From positions 1 through 14,250 of the forward strand of contig DJPK01000048.1 of NCBI GenBank assembly GCA_002438545.1: DNA of 14,250 nt, given 5' to 3'. The translations under genes and the position numbers were made by a program. Position 1 is the stretch's first letter, and every line of letters begins with the position of its first letter. Source of the stretch: Caryophanales bacterium UBA6414. GTDB taxonomy: Bacteria > Bacillota_I > Bacilli_A > RF39 > UBA660. The notes beneath the pieces are model-generated. The model searched no databases. It had not been told where the DNA came from and saw only the letters and a program-made list of their open reading frames with translations. Positions 1-8,353 of the stretch are shown piece by piece.

Positions 1-1230
1 ATCGTAATTTTACATGACACCATCAAAGAATCTTCTAGTACCTATCACGACAATATAACTAAGAAAGAAGATAGTATTCACACTAATATATTTAATAATA
101 CTTTTCTTGATACTATAAATAGTCTTAATACTTATACTAATGGTATTTATTATGATAAACTAGTAGATATTAATATTATGTCTAATGATTATAACTATCT
201 AGATCATACGACTATTAACTTTATACCAAGCACTAAAATAATTAATAATAATTATGATATAGTCTATGGTAGATTACCTAATAACTATAATGAACTGGTA
301 TTACTTATTGATAAAAATAATCAAGTTAGTAGTACTATCTCTAAAATATTTAATGATAACTTAGATTATGATAATATTCTTAATAAAGAGTTTAAGCTAA
401 TACTCAATAATGGTTATTACCTTAACTATAACGATATGTATTACATTAATAATAACTATTCTGATATCTATAATAATAGTTCTGAATATTTAAAAATAGT
501 AGGTATCATCAAACCTAAAGAAGATAATATGTTAACAGATAGTAGTTATATATTATATAGTAATGACTTAGTAAAATATATTACCTCTAAAAATAGTAAT
601 AGTGATATTATTAAAAACCAATGCCTAGTTGATTATAACCTTCTTGATAATACTATATTAAATGATAATGATAAAGAAATACTCCTTAGTAGACTAGGTT
701 ATGGTAATTACATTAATGGTATTTATATATATCCAAGTAGTAAAGATAATAAAGATATAATAATTAGTAAATTAGATAATTATCAAGATATTATATATGA
801 AGATGCTAGTAAATATATTATTGATACTGTTGTTGATTTTGTTAATATTTTAACTATTATTTTAATGTTTTTTAGTATTCTATCGATAGTTATATCAATA
901 ATAATGATGATGGTTATTACCTATATATCAACGCTAGAAAGAGAAAAAGAAATAATTTTATTAAGAACACTAGGAGTTAGAAGACGTGATATTAAAAAGA
1001 TATTTTCTTCTGAAAACTTTATTATCGGTCTTATATCTATGATTATAGGTCTAATATCTGTCTATTTAATTAGTAATCCTATCAATAATATTATCTATAA
1101 CTTAATAGGAATAGAGAAGATAGTTAACTTTAATATTAATATTATTTTAGTATCATTAATTACCTCACTATTAATTACTAAGTTAGGAGGTATTATACCT
1201 ATTAGTATTTATAGCAAGAAGATTAATTAA
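1..1230 (+). CDS. FtsX/MacB-type ABC transporter permease, 3' part
   Basis: The reading frame is open from base 1, so the gene starts outside the window; the ATG at 178 is internal. The visible 409 residues begin with a long hydrophilic stretch rich in Asn, Tyr and Asp (about residues 1-275), expected to lie outside the membrane. Three hydrophobic segments follow (about 279-308, 338-358 and 380-400). Between the first and second lies a charged loop reading EREKEIILLRTLGVRRRDI, the typical cytoplasmic coupling signature of the FtsX domain, followed by the usual KKIF and a second helix. In this family the permease pairs with, or is fused to, a MacB/LolD-type ATPase and moves lipoproteins, peptides or antibiotics, or acts mechanically on the envelope. 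The substrate cannot be told. A fused N-terminal ATPase is possible but not visible. The family call is fairly sure. Confidence 0.75.
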   Translation: MVILHDTIKESSSTYHDNITKKEDSIHTNIFNNTFLDTINSLNTYTNGIYYDKLVDINIMSNDYNYLDHTTINFIPSTKIINNNYDIVYGRLPNNYNELVLLIDKNNQVSSTISKIFNDNLDYDNILNKEFKLILNNGYYLNYNDMYYINNNYSDIYNNSSEYLKIVGIIKPKEDNMLTDSSYILYSNDLVKYITSKNSNSDIIKNQCLVDYNLLDNTILNDNDKEILLSRLGYGNYINGIYIYPSSKDNKDIIISKLDNYQDIIYEDASKYIIDTVVDFVNILTIILMFFSILSIVISIIMMMVITYISTLEREKEIILLRTLGVRRRDIKKIFSSENFIIGLISMIIGLISVYLISNPINNIIYNLIGIEKIVNFNINIILVSLITSLLITKLGGIIPISIYSKKIN

Positions 1231-1232
1231 CT

Positions 1233-1270
1233 AAAGAGCAAGCCTTCCATTTAAAGGGTATGCTCTTTTT
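1233..1270 (+). terminator. Intrinsic terminator after the permease gene
   Basis: AAAGAGCA at 1233-1240 pairs perfectly with TGCTCTTT at 1261-1268, and a CCTT/AAGG pairing is possible inside the loop. The 3' arm runs into a T tract. It lies three bases after the stop codon and separates this gene from the arginine operon. Confidence 0.85.
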
Positions 1271-1294
1271 ATTCTACAAAAAACGTTCCATTTA

Positions 1295-1323
1295 TAGACA
1301 AAGAAAATATTATCTGGTATAAT
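1295..1323 (+). promoter_or_regulatory. Sigma-A-type promoter of the arginine operon
   Basis: The -35 element TAGACA (1295-1300, five of six consensus bases) is followed by a 17-bp spacer and a perfect -10 TATAAT (1318-1323). A TG at 1315-1316 makes it an extended -10. Transcription should start near 1330, about 35 nt before the first gene. I saw no ArgR-type arginine box next to it. Confidence 0.75.
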
Positions 1324-1364
1324 AAACTATAGTAGAGAACACTAGATATATTGGAGGAGTATTG

Positions 1365-2081
1365 ATGAGAAAATGGTTAATAGGAATAATATTGGGGTTA
1401 GTATTTTTGACAGGATGTTCTAGAAATGAGAATCAATTAATTTTAGTAACGGAAGCTGGTTTTGCCCCTTATGAATATTATGAAAATGGCAAGATTGTTG
1501 GAGTAGATATTGATATAGCAAATGAAATAGCTAATTATATAGGCAAAGAATTAGTAGTTAAAGATATTGCCTTTGATTCAATTATTAATGAACTTAATAG
1601 TGGTAAAGCTGATTTTGCCGCTGCTGGAATGAGTATCACTCCTGAAAGACTACAAGAAGTAGACTTTTCTATAGAATATATAACATCTAATCAAGTAGTT
1701 ATGGTAAGAAAAGATAGTAATATCACAATGAATGAAATAGATGGCAAAAAGATTGCTGTTCAACTTGGTAGTGTTGCGGATAGTTATGCTACAAAGAATT
1801 ATAAAAATTCCAAAATAGTTAGACAAAAGAAATATCTAACAATGGTAGAAGATCTTAAAGCTAGTAAAGTAGATTTAATTATTATGGATAATCTACCCGC
1901 TCAAGAGATAATAAAAACAAACGATGGATTAAAATTATTACCAGGATACTTATTTAGTGATAGTTATGGAATTGCTGTTAAAAAAGGAAACACTGATCTT
2001 CTTAATAGCATTAATACAGTACTAGAAAAATTACAAAATGAAGGAAAGATAGAAGAATATATTATTAACCATTCTAAGTAG
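1365..2081 (+). CDS. Amino-acid ABC transporter substrate-binding lipoprotein
   Basis: This is a periplasmic-type binding protein of family 3 (SBP_bac_3), anchored outside the membrane as a lipoprotein; it would capture a polar amino acid. The N-terminus is a lipoprotein signal, MRKWLIGIILGLVFLTGC, with lipobox LTGC and the lipidated Cys at residue 18. Family motifs follow: GFAPYEYYENG near the start of lobe 1, a GVDIDIANEIA segment, and GMSITPERLQEVDFS. The length of 238 residues is normal. A TTG at 1362 is in frame, but the ATG at 1365 sits seven bases after GGAGG (1353-1357) and is the better start. Two TAG stops stand in tandem. It is the first gene of an operon that continues with its permease, its ATPase and the arginine deiminase pathway, so arginine (or another basic amino acid) is the likely ligand; that specificity is inferred from context only. 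Confidence 0.88.
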   Translation: MRKWLIGIILGLVFLTGCSRNENQLILVTEAGFAPYEYYENGKIVGVDIDIANEIANYIGKELVVKDIAFDSIINELNSGKADFAAAGMSITPERLQEVDFSIEYITSNQVVMVRKDSNITMNEIDGKKIAVQLGSVADSYATKNYKNSKIVRQKKYLTMVEDLKASKVDLIIMDNLPAQEIIKTNDGLKLLPGYLFSDSYGIAVKKGNTDLLNSINTVLEKLQNEGKIEEYIINHSK

Positions 2082-2092
2082 TAGGGGGATAT

Positions 2093-2776
2093 ATGGAAAA
2101 GATAATTAATGATTTTTATAAAAGTGTAATATACGATAAAAGATATATGTATATACTAGAAGGCCTTAAAAACACTATTCTTATTGCCATAGGAGCTATA
2201 ATACTAGGCATGGTGATTGGCTTATTAGTAGCTTTTATTCGCGATAAGTATGATAAAACAGGTAAAGGTAAAATTGCTAATTATATAGCCAATTTGTATG
2301 TGACTATTATTCGTGGAACACCGGCTTTAGTTCAATTAATGATTATTTATTATGTAATATTTAAGAGTGTTAATATCGATTTAGTCTTAGTAGGAATATT
2401 ATCTTTTGGTATTAATTCCGGTGCCTATGTATCAGAAATTATGCGAGCAGGAATCAATTCGGTAGATATTGGTCAAATGGAAGCCGGCTTTAGTCTAGGA
2501 CTTAATTATAACCAAACAATGCGATATGTTATATTACCCCAAGCCATTAAGAATATATTACCGGCTTTAGGAAATGAGTTTATTACTCTTATTAAAGAAA
2601 CATCGGTAGCAGGATATATTGGCATTACTGAACTTACTAAAGCTTCAGACATTATTGCCTCTGGAACATATAATTATTTCTTCCCTTTAATAATAACAGC
2701 TTTAATATATTTATCTATTACAGGCATACTAACTAAATTATTAAAGATATTTGAAAGGAAGGTTAGTAATGCTTAA
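2093..2776 (+). CDS. Polar amino-acid ABC transporter permease (HisM/GlnP family)
   Basis: This 227-residue inner-membrane protein forms the translocation channel of the importer. Hydrophobic segments occur near residues 25-48, 62-90, 95-115 and 190-217. The EAA loop that docks the ATPase is clear near residues 140-165: EAGFSLGLNYNQTMRYVILP, continuing with a QAIKNILPALGNEF stretch. IIRGTPALVQL, a family hallmark, lies near residues 72-82. AGGGGG at 2083-2088 is the ribosome binding site. The gene starts 11 bases after the binding-protein gene and its last eight bases overlap the start of the ATPase gene, so translation of these genes is probably coupled. Only one permease gene is present, so the channel is presumably a homodimer. 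Confidence 0.9.
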   Translation: MEKIINDFYKSVIYDKRYMYILEGLKNTILIAIGAIILGMVIGLLVAFIRDKYDKTGKGKIANYIANLYVTIIRGTPALVQLMIIYYVIFKSVNIDLVLVGILSFGINSGAYVSEIMRAGINSVDIGQMEAGFSLGLNYNQTMRYVILPQAIKNILPALGNEFITLIKETSVAGYIGITELTKASDIIASGTYNYFFPLIITALIYLSITGILTKLLKIFERKVSNA

Positions 2777-3482
2777 AGTAGAGAATATTAGTAAAAGTTT
2801 TGGTAAACTTAAAGTACTTAAGAATATAAGTCTAGAAGTTAATAAAGGGGATAGAGTTGTTATTATCGGACCATCAGGTTCCGGAAAGAGTACCTTTCTT
2901 AGATGTATTAATTACTTAGCAAAACCTGATAGTGGTAAGATATATTTAGATAATCATGAATTGAATGATAATAATATATTTTTATATAGACAAAAGATTG
3001 GAATGGTATTTCAAAACTTTAATTTATTTAATAATTTAACAGTTATGGATAACATTATATTAGCTCCAATAAAGTTAGGAATAAATAGTGAGAAAGAGGC
3101 TCAAAAGAAGGCTATGGAATATCTGAAAAGAATAGACTTAGCCGACAAAGCTCTAGTATATCCTAGTAGTTTATCCGGTGGTCAAAAACAAAGAGTAGCT
3201 ATCGTTCGAACTTTAATGATGAAGCCTGAAATGATATTATTTGATGAACCAACGTCAGCACTCGATCCGGAAATGGTAAAAGAAGTCCAAGACTTAATGA
3301 TAGAACTTGCTGATGAGGGAATGACAATGATTGTAGTAACCCACGAAGTTAGTTTTGTTAAAAAAGTAGCTACAAAAATTGTCTTTATGGATGAGGGTAA
3401 AATAATTTTAACCGGTACTTATGATGAGATGATGAAATCAGATAATGAGACAGTTAAGTTATTTTTATCAAATATAAAGTAG
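2769..3482 (+). CDS. Polar amino-acid ABC transporter ATP-binding protein (GlnQ/HisP family)
   Basis: This 237-residue ATPase powers the importer encoded by the two preceding genes. All ABC motifs are intact: Walker A GPSGSGKST (34-42), Q-loop Gln82 in MVFQNFNLF, signature LSGGQKQR (135-142), Walker B MILFDE (155-160) followed by the D-loop SALD (163-166), and switch His192. The closest type is the GlnQ/ArtP amino-acid importers. An in-frame TTG at 2751 would add six residues, but the ATG at 2769 follows AAAGGAAGG (2755-2762) by six bases and gives the usual N-terminus MLKVENISKSFG. The first eight bases overlap the permease gene. Confidence 0.92.
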   Translation: MLKVENISKSFGKLKVLKNISLEVNKGDRVVIIGPSGSGKSTFLRCINYLAKPDSGKIYLDNHELNDNNIFLYRQKIGMVFQNFNLFNNLTVMDNIILAPIKLGINSEKEAQKKAMEYLKRIDLADKALVYPSSLSGGQKQRVAIVRTLMMKPEMILFDEPTSALDPEMVKEVQDLMIELADEGMTMIVVTHEVSFVKKVATKIVFMDEGKIILTGTYDEMMKSDNETVKLFLSNIK

Positions 3483-3501
3483 AAAGAAGAGGAGAGAAAA
3501 A

Positions 3502-4725
3502 ATGATAAATGTAAAAAGTGAAATAATGCCACTTAAAAAAGTATTATTACATCGACCTGGAAATGAGTTACTAAACTTAACACCAGATTCATTAGGGAGA
3601 CTATTATTTGATGATATTCCCTACTTGAAAGTCGCTAAAGAAGAACATGATGAGTTTGCTAAAATACTTAGAGAAAATGGAGTAGAAGTAGTATACTTAG
3701 AAGATTTAATGACTGAGGTACTTAATCAAAATCCTGATCTAAGAGAAAAATTTATTAGACAATTTGTCTATGAGGCCGGAATAAAAACACCTAAATATAA
3801 AGATGCGGTTATTACATTCTTAATGGAATTTCATGACAATAAAGAACTAGTTCTTAAAACTATGGAAGGTATTAATGTTAATGAATTAGCCGCTATGGAA
3901 AGAGATACTGAACACTCTTTAGTAGATAAAGTAACTGAAGACTCTAAATTCTTAGCAGATCCAATGCCTAACTTAGTATTTACAAGAGATCCATTTGCAT
4001 CTATTGAAAATGGTATAAGTTTAAATAAAATGTACTCTGTAACTAGAAATAGAGAGACTATTTATGCTGAATATATCTTTAACTATCATCCTGATTATAA
4101 AGATACTATTAAGTATTATGATAGATATAATCCATACCATATTGAAGGTGGAGATATTTTAGTACTTAACGAACATACTTTAGCAATCGGTGTCAGCCAA
4201 AGAACACAACCTGAATCTATTGAACAAATTGCTTTAAATATGTTTAAAAATCCTGATTGTGAAATAGATACAATTCTTGCATTCAATATACCTAACTCTA
4301 GAGCATTCATGCACCTAGATACAGTATTTACACAAATAGATTATGATAAGTTCACATACCATCCTGGTATTATGGATACACTACAAGTATTTGAAATAAA
4401 AGAAGATGTTGCTCAAGGCGTTAAAGTTGAAGAAATTAATGATAGTCTAGAGAATATCCTTGAAAAATATTTAAATAAAGATATTACCCTTATTCCATGC
4501 GGCGGTGGAGATAAGATTATATCTGAAAGAGAGCAATGGAATGATGGCTCTAATACATTATGTATAGCACCTGGAGTAGTAATCGTATATGATAGAAATA
4601 ATATTACTAATGCTGTTCTAAGAAGATATGGTATTAAAGTATTAGAAATGCATGGTTCTGAACTTTCTCGTGGTAGAGGTGGTCCTAGATGTATGAGTAT
4701 GCCACTTGTAAGGAGTGATAACTAA
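3502..4725 (+). CDS. arcA: Arginine deiminase
   Basis: Arginine deiminase hydrolyses L-arginine to citrulline and ammonia, the first step of the ADI pathway, in the cytoplasm. The 407-residue length is typical. Catalytic residues can be placed by comparison with the Pseudomonas enzyme: Asp163 in FTRDPF (160-165), Glu215 in HIEGGD (213-218), His271 and Asp273 in MHLDT (270-274), and the nucleophile Cys397 in GRGGPRCMSMPLVR near the C-terminus. None is missing. GGAG at 3491-3494 precedes the ATG. The gene follows the ABC ATPase by 19 bases, and its stop overlaps the next start (TAATG). Besides energy, the released ammonia can counter acid stress. The identification is secure. Confidence 0.97.
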   Translation: MINVKSEIMPLKKVLLHRPGNELLNLTPDSLGRLLFDDIPYLKVAKEEHDEFAKILRENGVEVVYLEDLMTEVLNQNPDLREKFIRQFVYEAGIKTPKYKDAVITFLMEFHDNKELVLKTMEGINVNELAAMERDTEHSLVDKVTEDSKFLADPMPNLVFTRDPFASIENGISLNKMYSVTRNRETIYAEYIFNYHPDYKDTIKYYDRYNPYHIEGGDILVLNEHTLAIGVSQRTQPESIEQIALNMFKNPDCEIDTILAFNIPNSRAFMHLDTVFTQIDYDKFTYHPGIMDTLQVFEIKEDVAQGVKVEEINDSLENILEKYLNKDITLIPCGGGDKIISEREQWNDGSNTLCIAPGVVIVYDRNNITNAVLRRYGIKVLEMHGSELSRGRGGPRCMSMPLVRSDN

Positions 4726-5717
4726 TGAATTTAAAAGGAAGAGACTTTCTTAAACTACTTGATTATAGTGAAGATGAAATTAGATATTTACTTGATTTAG
4801 CCAAGAAGTTTAAAGTTATGAAACATAAAGGTAAAAAACATAAATTCTTTGAAGGTAAGAATATTGCTATATTATTTGAAAAAGATAGTACTAGAACAAG
4901 ATGTGCTTTTGAAGTAGCCGGATATGACTTAGGCATGGGAGTTACTTATCTAGGACCTACCGGAAGTCAAATGGGTAAGAAAGAAAGTATTGCTGATACT
5001 GCTAGAGTCCTTTGTAGAATGTATGATGGTATCGAGTATCGTGGCTTTGACCAATCAATAGTAGATGGCCTTGCTAAATATAGTAGTGTCCCTGTATGGA
5101 ATGGTCTTACTACAGATTTTCATCCTACTCAAATGCTTGCGGATATTATGACTGCTGAAGAATGTTTAGGAAGCATGAAAGGTAAAACATTAGTATTTTG
5201 TGGGGACGCTAGAAACAATGTTGCTAATTCCCTAATGGTCGTATGCACTAAACTAGGAGTTAACTTTACTTGCTGTGCACCTCAAGCGTTATGGCCAAGT
5301 GAAGAACTCCGCAATACTTGCTTAGAAATTGCTAAGAAAAGTGGTTCGGTAATAAAAATGACTGAAGATATCATGGAAGGTACTAAAGGAGCCCATGTAA
5401 TTTATACTGATGTTTGGGTATCTATGGGTGAAGATCCTGCTAAATGGGAAGAAAGAATTAAACTTCTTAAACCATACCAAGTTACAATGAATGTTATGAA
5501 TAACGCTGATCCAAAAGCTATATTCTTACATTGCTTACCATCTTTTCATGATACTAACACTACTATTGGTAAAGATATTGCTGAGAAGTACGGAATTAAC
5601 GAAATGGAAGTTACTAATGAAGTATTTGAAAGTGAAAAATCAAAGGTATTTGACGAAGCAGAAAATAGAATGCATACTATAAAGGCTGTTATATATGCAA
5701 CCCTTGGTGGAAAGTAG
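4725..5717 (+). CDS. arcB: Ornithine carbamoyltransferase (catabolic, ADI pathway)
   Basis: In this pathway the enzyme phosphorolyses citrulline to ornithine and carbamoyl phosphate; in biosynthesis the reverse reaction is called ArgF. The 330 residues carry the carbamoyl-phosphate loop STRTR (55-59), HPTQ (133-136), the ornithine-loop segment DVWVSMGE (229-236) and HCLPSFHD (269-276) with Cys270; most relatives have HCLPAFHD. The catabolic role is assigned because the gene lies between arcA and arcC; the sequence alone does not settle direction. AGGAGTGA at 4711-4718 lies inside the end of arcA, and the ATG shares one base with the arcA stop codon, indicating translational coupling. Confidence 0.95.
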   Translation: MNLKGRDFLKLLDYSEDEIRYLLDLAKKFKVMKHKGKKHKFFEGKNIAILFEKDSTRTRCAFEVAGYDLGMGVTYLGPTGSQMGKKESIADTARVLCRMYDGIEYRGFDQSIVDGLAKYSSVPVWNGLTTDFHPTQMLADIMTAEECLGSMKGKTLVFCGDARNNVANSLMVVCTKLGVNFTCCAPQALWPSEELRNTCLEIAKKSGSVIKMTEDIMEGTKGAHVIYTDVWVSMGEDPAKWEERIKLLKPYQVTMNVMNNADPKAIFLHCLPSFHDTNTTIGKDIAEKYGINEMEVTNEVFESEKSKVFDEAENRMHTIKAVIYATLGGK

Positions 5718-5726
5718 GGATATACA

Positions 5727-8123
5727 TTGAGAATAGTTATTGCTTTAGGTGGTAATGCTTTAGGTAAAACACCCGAGGAGCAATTACAATTAGTTAAAAA
5801 AACAGCCCATCAAATAGTTAAGATAGTTAAAGATGGTCATGAAGTCGTTATCGTTCACGGTAACGGTCCACAAGTTGGCATGATAAATTTAGCTTTCGAT
5901 AATGCCTACCAAAATAAAATTGGAACACCACTTATGCCTTTCGCGGAATGTGGTGCCATGAGTCAGGGGTACATTGGATATCATCTTCAACAAGCAATAA
6001 GTGAAGAACTTAAACGAGAAGGAATATCCAAAGAATGTGCGACAATCATTACCCAGGTCGAAGTAGATAGTCAAGACAAAGCATTTGAAAATCCAACTAA
6101 GCCTGTCGGAATGTTTTATAGTCAAAAGCAAGCCGAAGAAATCAAGAAGGAAAAAGGCTATATATTTGTCGAAGATGCTGGACGTGGTTATCGGAGAGTT
6201 GTACCTTCTCCAAAACCCGTTAGGATCTTAGAACAAGAAGTAGTAGAAGAATTAATACATGATGGTAATGTCGTAATTACATGTGGTGGTGGAGGAATCC
6301 CTGTTATCAAAGAAAATGACAGCTATAAAGGAGTAGATGCTGTTATTGATAAAGATTTTGCAGCGGCTTCTCTTGCTACTAGTATTAAAGCTGATGTACT
6401 ACTCATCTTGACATCTGTATCAAAGATATCTATTAAATATAATACTCCAACGGAGAAAAAATTAAATTTAATAGACCTTGATATGGCCAATAAATATATT
6501 AAAGCAGGAGAGTTTGCTGAAGGAAGCATGCTACCAAAAGTTCAAGCCTGTACAAGGTTTATTGAAAATAACCCACAAGGCGTTGCTATAGTTACCTCTT
6601 TAAGTGAAGGTCTTGATGCTTTAAATGGTAAGACAGGTACAAGAATTATATATAATAAGGAGGAAAAACAAGAAATGTCAAAAGAGACAAAAAAGAAAAA
6701 CAAGAAAACAATGTTATCGGCATTCTCTATAATATTTATTATGATCTTTATTCTTGCTATTGCCTCTCATTTATTACCTCAGGCTCAATTTGTTGATGGT
6801 GAGATAGTAAATGGCAGTGGAGTAGTAGGAGCTAAGTTATCAGATGTATTAATGAGTCCAATTCTTGGTTTTCAGGACGCAATGGATGTTTGCGTATTTA
6901 TAATGATCTTAGGAGCTTATTTAGCAGTAGTTACTAAAACAGGAGCTCTAGAAACTGGTATTAAAGTATTAATTAATAAATTAAAAGGAAAAGAATTAAT
7001 ACTAATTCCAATACTTATGTTTATCTTTAGTATTGGTGGTACTACTTATGGTATGCTAGAAGAAACTGTTGGATTCTATGCTTTATTATCCGCTACAATG
7101 GTGGCAGCCGGTATGGATACAATAGTAGCCTCTGCAACAATACTTCTTGGAGCTGGTGTTGGTGTTCTCGGTTCAACAATCAACCCATTCGCTGTCGGAG
7201 CAGCTATCGACGCTCTACCTGAAGGAATAGCTATCAATCAAGGAGTAATTATTGCTCTTGGTATGGCCCTATGGATTGCTTCATACATCATTGCGGTACT
7301 TTATGTAATGAAATATGCTAAGAAGGTAAAAGAAGATAAAGGATCTACATTCTTATCACTTCAAGAACAAAAGAACATGGAAAAACGTTATGGTAAGGAA
7401 GAGATTGAAGAAGATATTAGATTAACGTCTAAACAAAAAATCACATTATGGATATTTGGATTATCTTTCGTAGTAATGATTTTAGGATTTATTCCTTGGG
7501 AAGATCTTGGTGTTAACGTATTTACTAATATAACAGGCTTTTTAACTGGCTCACCATTAGGCAGTTGGTGGTTTAATGAAGGAGGATTATGGTTCTTAAT
7601 TATAACTATTCTATTATGTATTATTAATGGATTTAGTGAAAAAGAAACTGTTGATACTTTCATAGATGGCGCTGATGATATGGTTGGAGTTATCTTAATT
7701 ATTGCCGTTGCTCGTGGAGTAAGTGTATTAATGGGAATAACACATTTTGATAATTATATCATTTATAATGCTGCTGAATTCTTAAAAGGAATGCCTGCTA
7801 TCTTATACGCACCATGTAATTACTTATTACATATAGTATTATCAGTATTAGTTCCTTCATCTTCTGGTATTGCAAGTCTATCTACTCCAATTATGGGACC
7901 ACTTACTGCTCAATTAGGATTCTCTGTAGAAACTAATATTATGATTTTAGTAGCCGCTAACGGACTAGTTAACTTAATTACTCCTACATGTGGAGCAATT
8001 ATGGGTGGCTTAGCTGTAGCACGTGTCGAATATTCTACATGGTTTAAATGGGTATTTAAATTAATTCTATATTTAGCACTTGTTTCAATATTTATCTTAA
8101 CATTAGGAATGATTTTATTCTAA
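5727..8123 (+). CDS. arcC: Carbamate kinase fused in frame to a YfcC/ArcD-type permease
   Basis: The single 798-codon frame holds two proteins. Residues 1-316 are carbamate kinase, which makes ATP from carbamoyl phosphate and ADP: ALGGNALG (6-13), HGNGPQVG (44-51), CGGGGIPV (186-193), GVDAVIDKD (202-210) and GSMLPKV (266-272). The kinase domain ends, as usual, at GTRII. Residues 317-798 start MSKETKKKNKKTMLSAFS and form a many-spanning membrane protein of the YfcC (DcuC-related) family, with GVLGSTINPFAVGAA and LVPSSSGIASLSTPIMGP segments. Such proteins act as arginine/ornithine antiporters in some streptococcal ADI operons. There is no stop between them, although an SD and an ATG remain at the junction. 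Translation begins at TTG 5727, six bases after AGGGA; no ATG is available there. The kinase call is very sure; the permease substrate is inferred. Confidence 0.9.
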   Translation: MRIVIALGGNALGKTPEEQLQLVKKTAHQIVKIVKDGHEVVIVHGNGPQVGMINLAFDNAYQNKIGTPLMPFAECGAMSQGYIGYHLQQAISEELKREGISKECATIITQVEVDSQDKAFENPTKPVGMFYSQKQAEEIKKEKGYIFVEDAGRGYRRVVPSPKPVRILEQEVVEELIHDGNVVITCGGGGIPVIKENDSYKGVDAVIDKDFAAASLATSIKADVLLILTSVSKISIKYNTPTEKKLNLIDLDMANKYIKAGEFAEGSMLPKVQACTRFIENNPQGVAIVTSLSEGLDALNGKTGTRIIYNKEEKQEMSKETKKKNKKTMLSAFSIIFIMIFILAIASHLLPQAQFVDGEIVNGSGVVGAKLSDVLMSPILGFQDAMDVCVFIMILGAYLAVVTKTGALETGIKVLINKLKGKELILIPILMFIFSIGGTTYGMLEETVGFYALLSATMVAAGMDTIVASATILLGAGVGVLGSTINPFAVGAAIDALPEGIAINQGVIIALGMALWIASYIIAVLYVMKYAKKVKEDKGSTFLSLQEQKNMEKRYGKEEIEEDIRLTSKQKITLWIFGLSFVVMILGFIPWEDLGVNVFTNITGFLTGSPLGSWWFNEGGLWFLIITILLCIINGFSEKETVDTFIDGADDMVGVILIIAVARGVSVLMGITHFDNYIIYNAAEFLKGMPAILYAPCNYLLHIVLSVLVPSSSGIASLSTPIMGPLTAQLGFSVETNIMILVAANGLVNLITPTCGAIMGGLAVARVEYSTWFKWVFKLILYLALVSIFILTLGMILF
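6657..6677 (+). promoter_or_regulatory. Internal ribosome binding site and ATG at the arcC/permease junction
   Basis: AAGGAGG (6657-6663) is followed after 11 bases by ATG (6675), in the same frame as the upstream kinase. Starting there gives a 482-residue permease, a normal size for the family, with a basic N-terminus before its first membrane helix. Separate synthesis of the permease is therefore possible despite the open frame. The 11-base spacing is slightly long. Confidence 0.6.
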
Positions 8124-8152
8124 TAATTGATAATATTAAAAAGTTATATATG

Positions 8153-8183
8153 AAAATAGCAAATAAAGTTTTGCTATTTTTTT
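8153..8183 (+). terminator. Intrinsic terminator of the arginine operon
   Basis: AAAATAGCAAA (8153-8163) and TTTGCTATTTT (8170-8180) form a perfect 11-bp stem with a six-base loop, running into seven T (8177-8183). It lies 30 bases after the stop codon. Confidence 0.88.
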
Positions 8184-8218
8184 AGGAGTATTTTAAAATA
8201 ATAAAATAGTCCTTTTTA

Positions 8219-8246
8219 TGATGTCTCCAAAATGGGGTTCACATCA
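8219..8246 (+). repeat. Unexplained hairpin sequence upstream of ftsA
   Basis: TGATGT (8219-8224) pairs with ACATCA (8241-8246). Inside, CTCC (8225-8228) can pair with GGGG (8234-8237) with one G-T wobble, leaving loop AAAAT and a TTC bulge. It has no T tract, lies between the arginine-operon terminator and the ftsA promoter, and is G-rich for its surroundings. It could be a remnant of a small repeat or insertion-sequence end. The rest of 8184-8296 holds nothing I recognise. Confidence 0.4.
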
Positions 8247-8296
8247 AAAACAAGACTTGATTAATCTTAAAATTTATTGAACTTTATGTTATATTA

Positions 8297-8325
8297 TTGC
8301 ATTTACAAGTATTTTATTGTATAAT
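8297..8325 (+). promoter_or_regulatory. Candidate promoter of ftsA-ftsZ
   Basis: A perfect -10 TATAAT (8320-8325) lies about 30 bases before the ftsA start. The -35 at 17-bp spacing is TTGCAT (8297-8302), which matches the consensus only in TTG. The -10 and its position are good; the -35 is weak. Confidence 0.5.
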
Positions 8326-8353
8326 TAGGTTATATTTTAGGAGAGTCGATGTT

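Noticed and set aside
2751..2768. ABC ATPase starting at TTG 2751
   Set aside because: The TTG overlaps the SD region used by ATG 2769, and the latter gives the standard N-terminus of the family.
8234..8250. GGGGTTCACATC as the T-arm of a tRNA
   Set aside because: The bases after the loop do not pair with the GGGG stem, and no acceptor stem or anticodon arm fits around it.
8297..8353. Longer ftsA starting at TTG 8297
   Set aside because: It would begin in the -35 element, its extra residues match nothing in FtsA, and the GTG at 8354 has an SD and the normal N-terminus.
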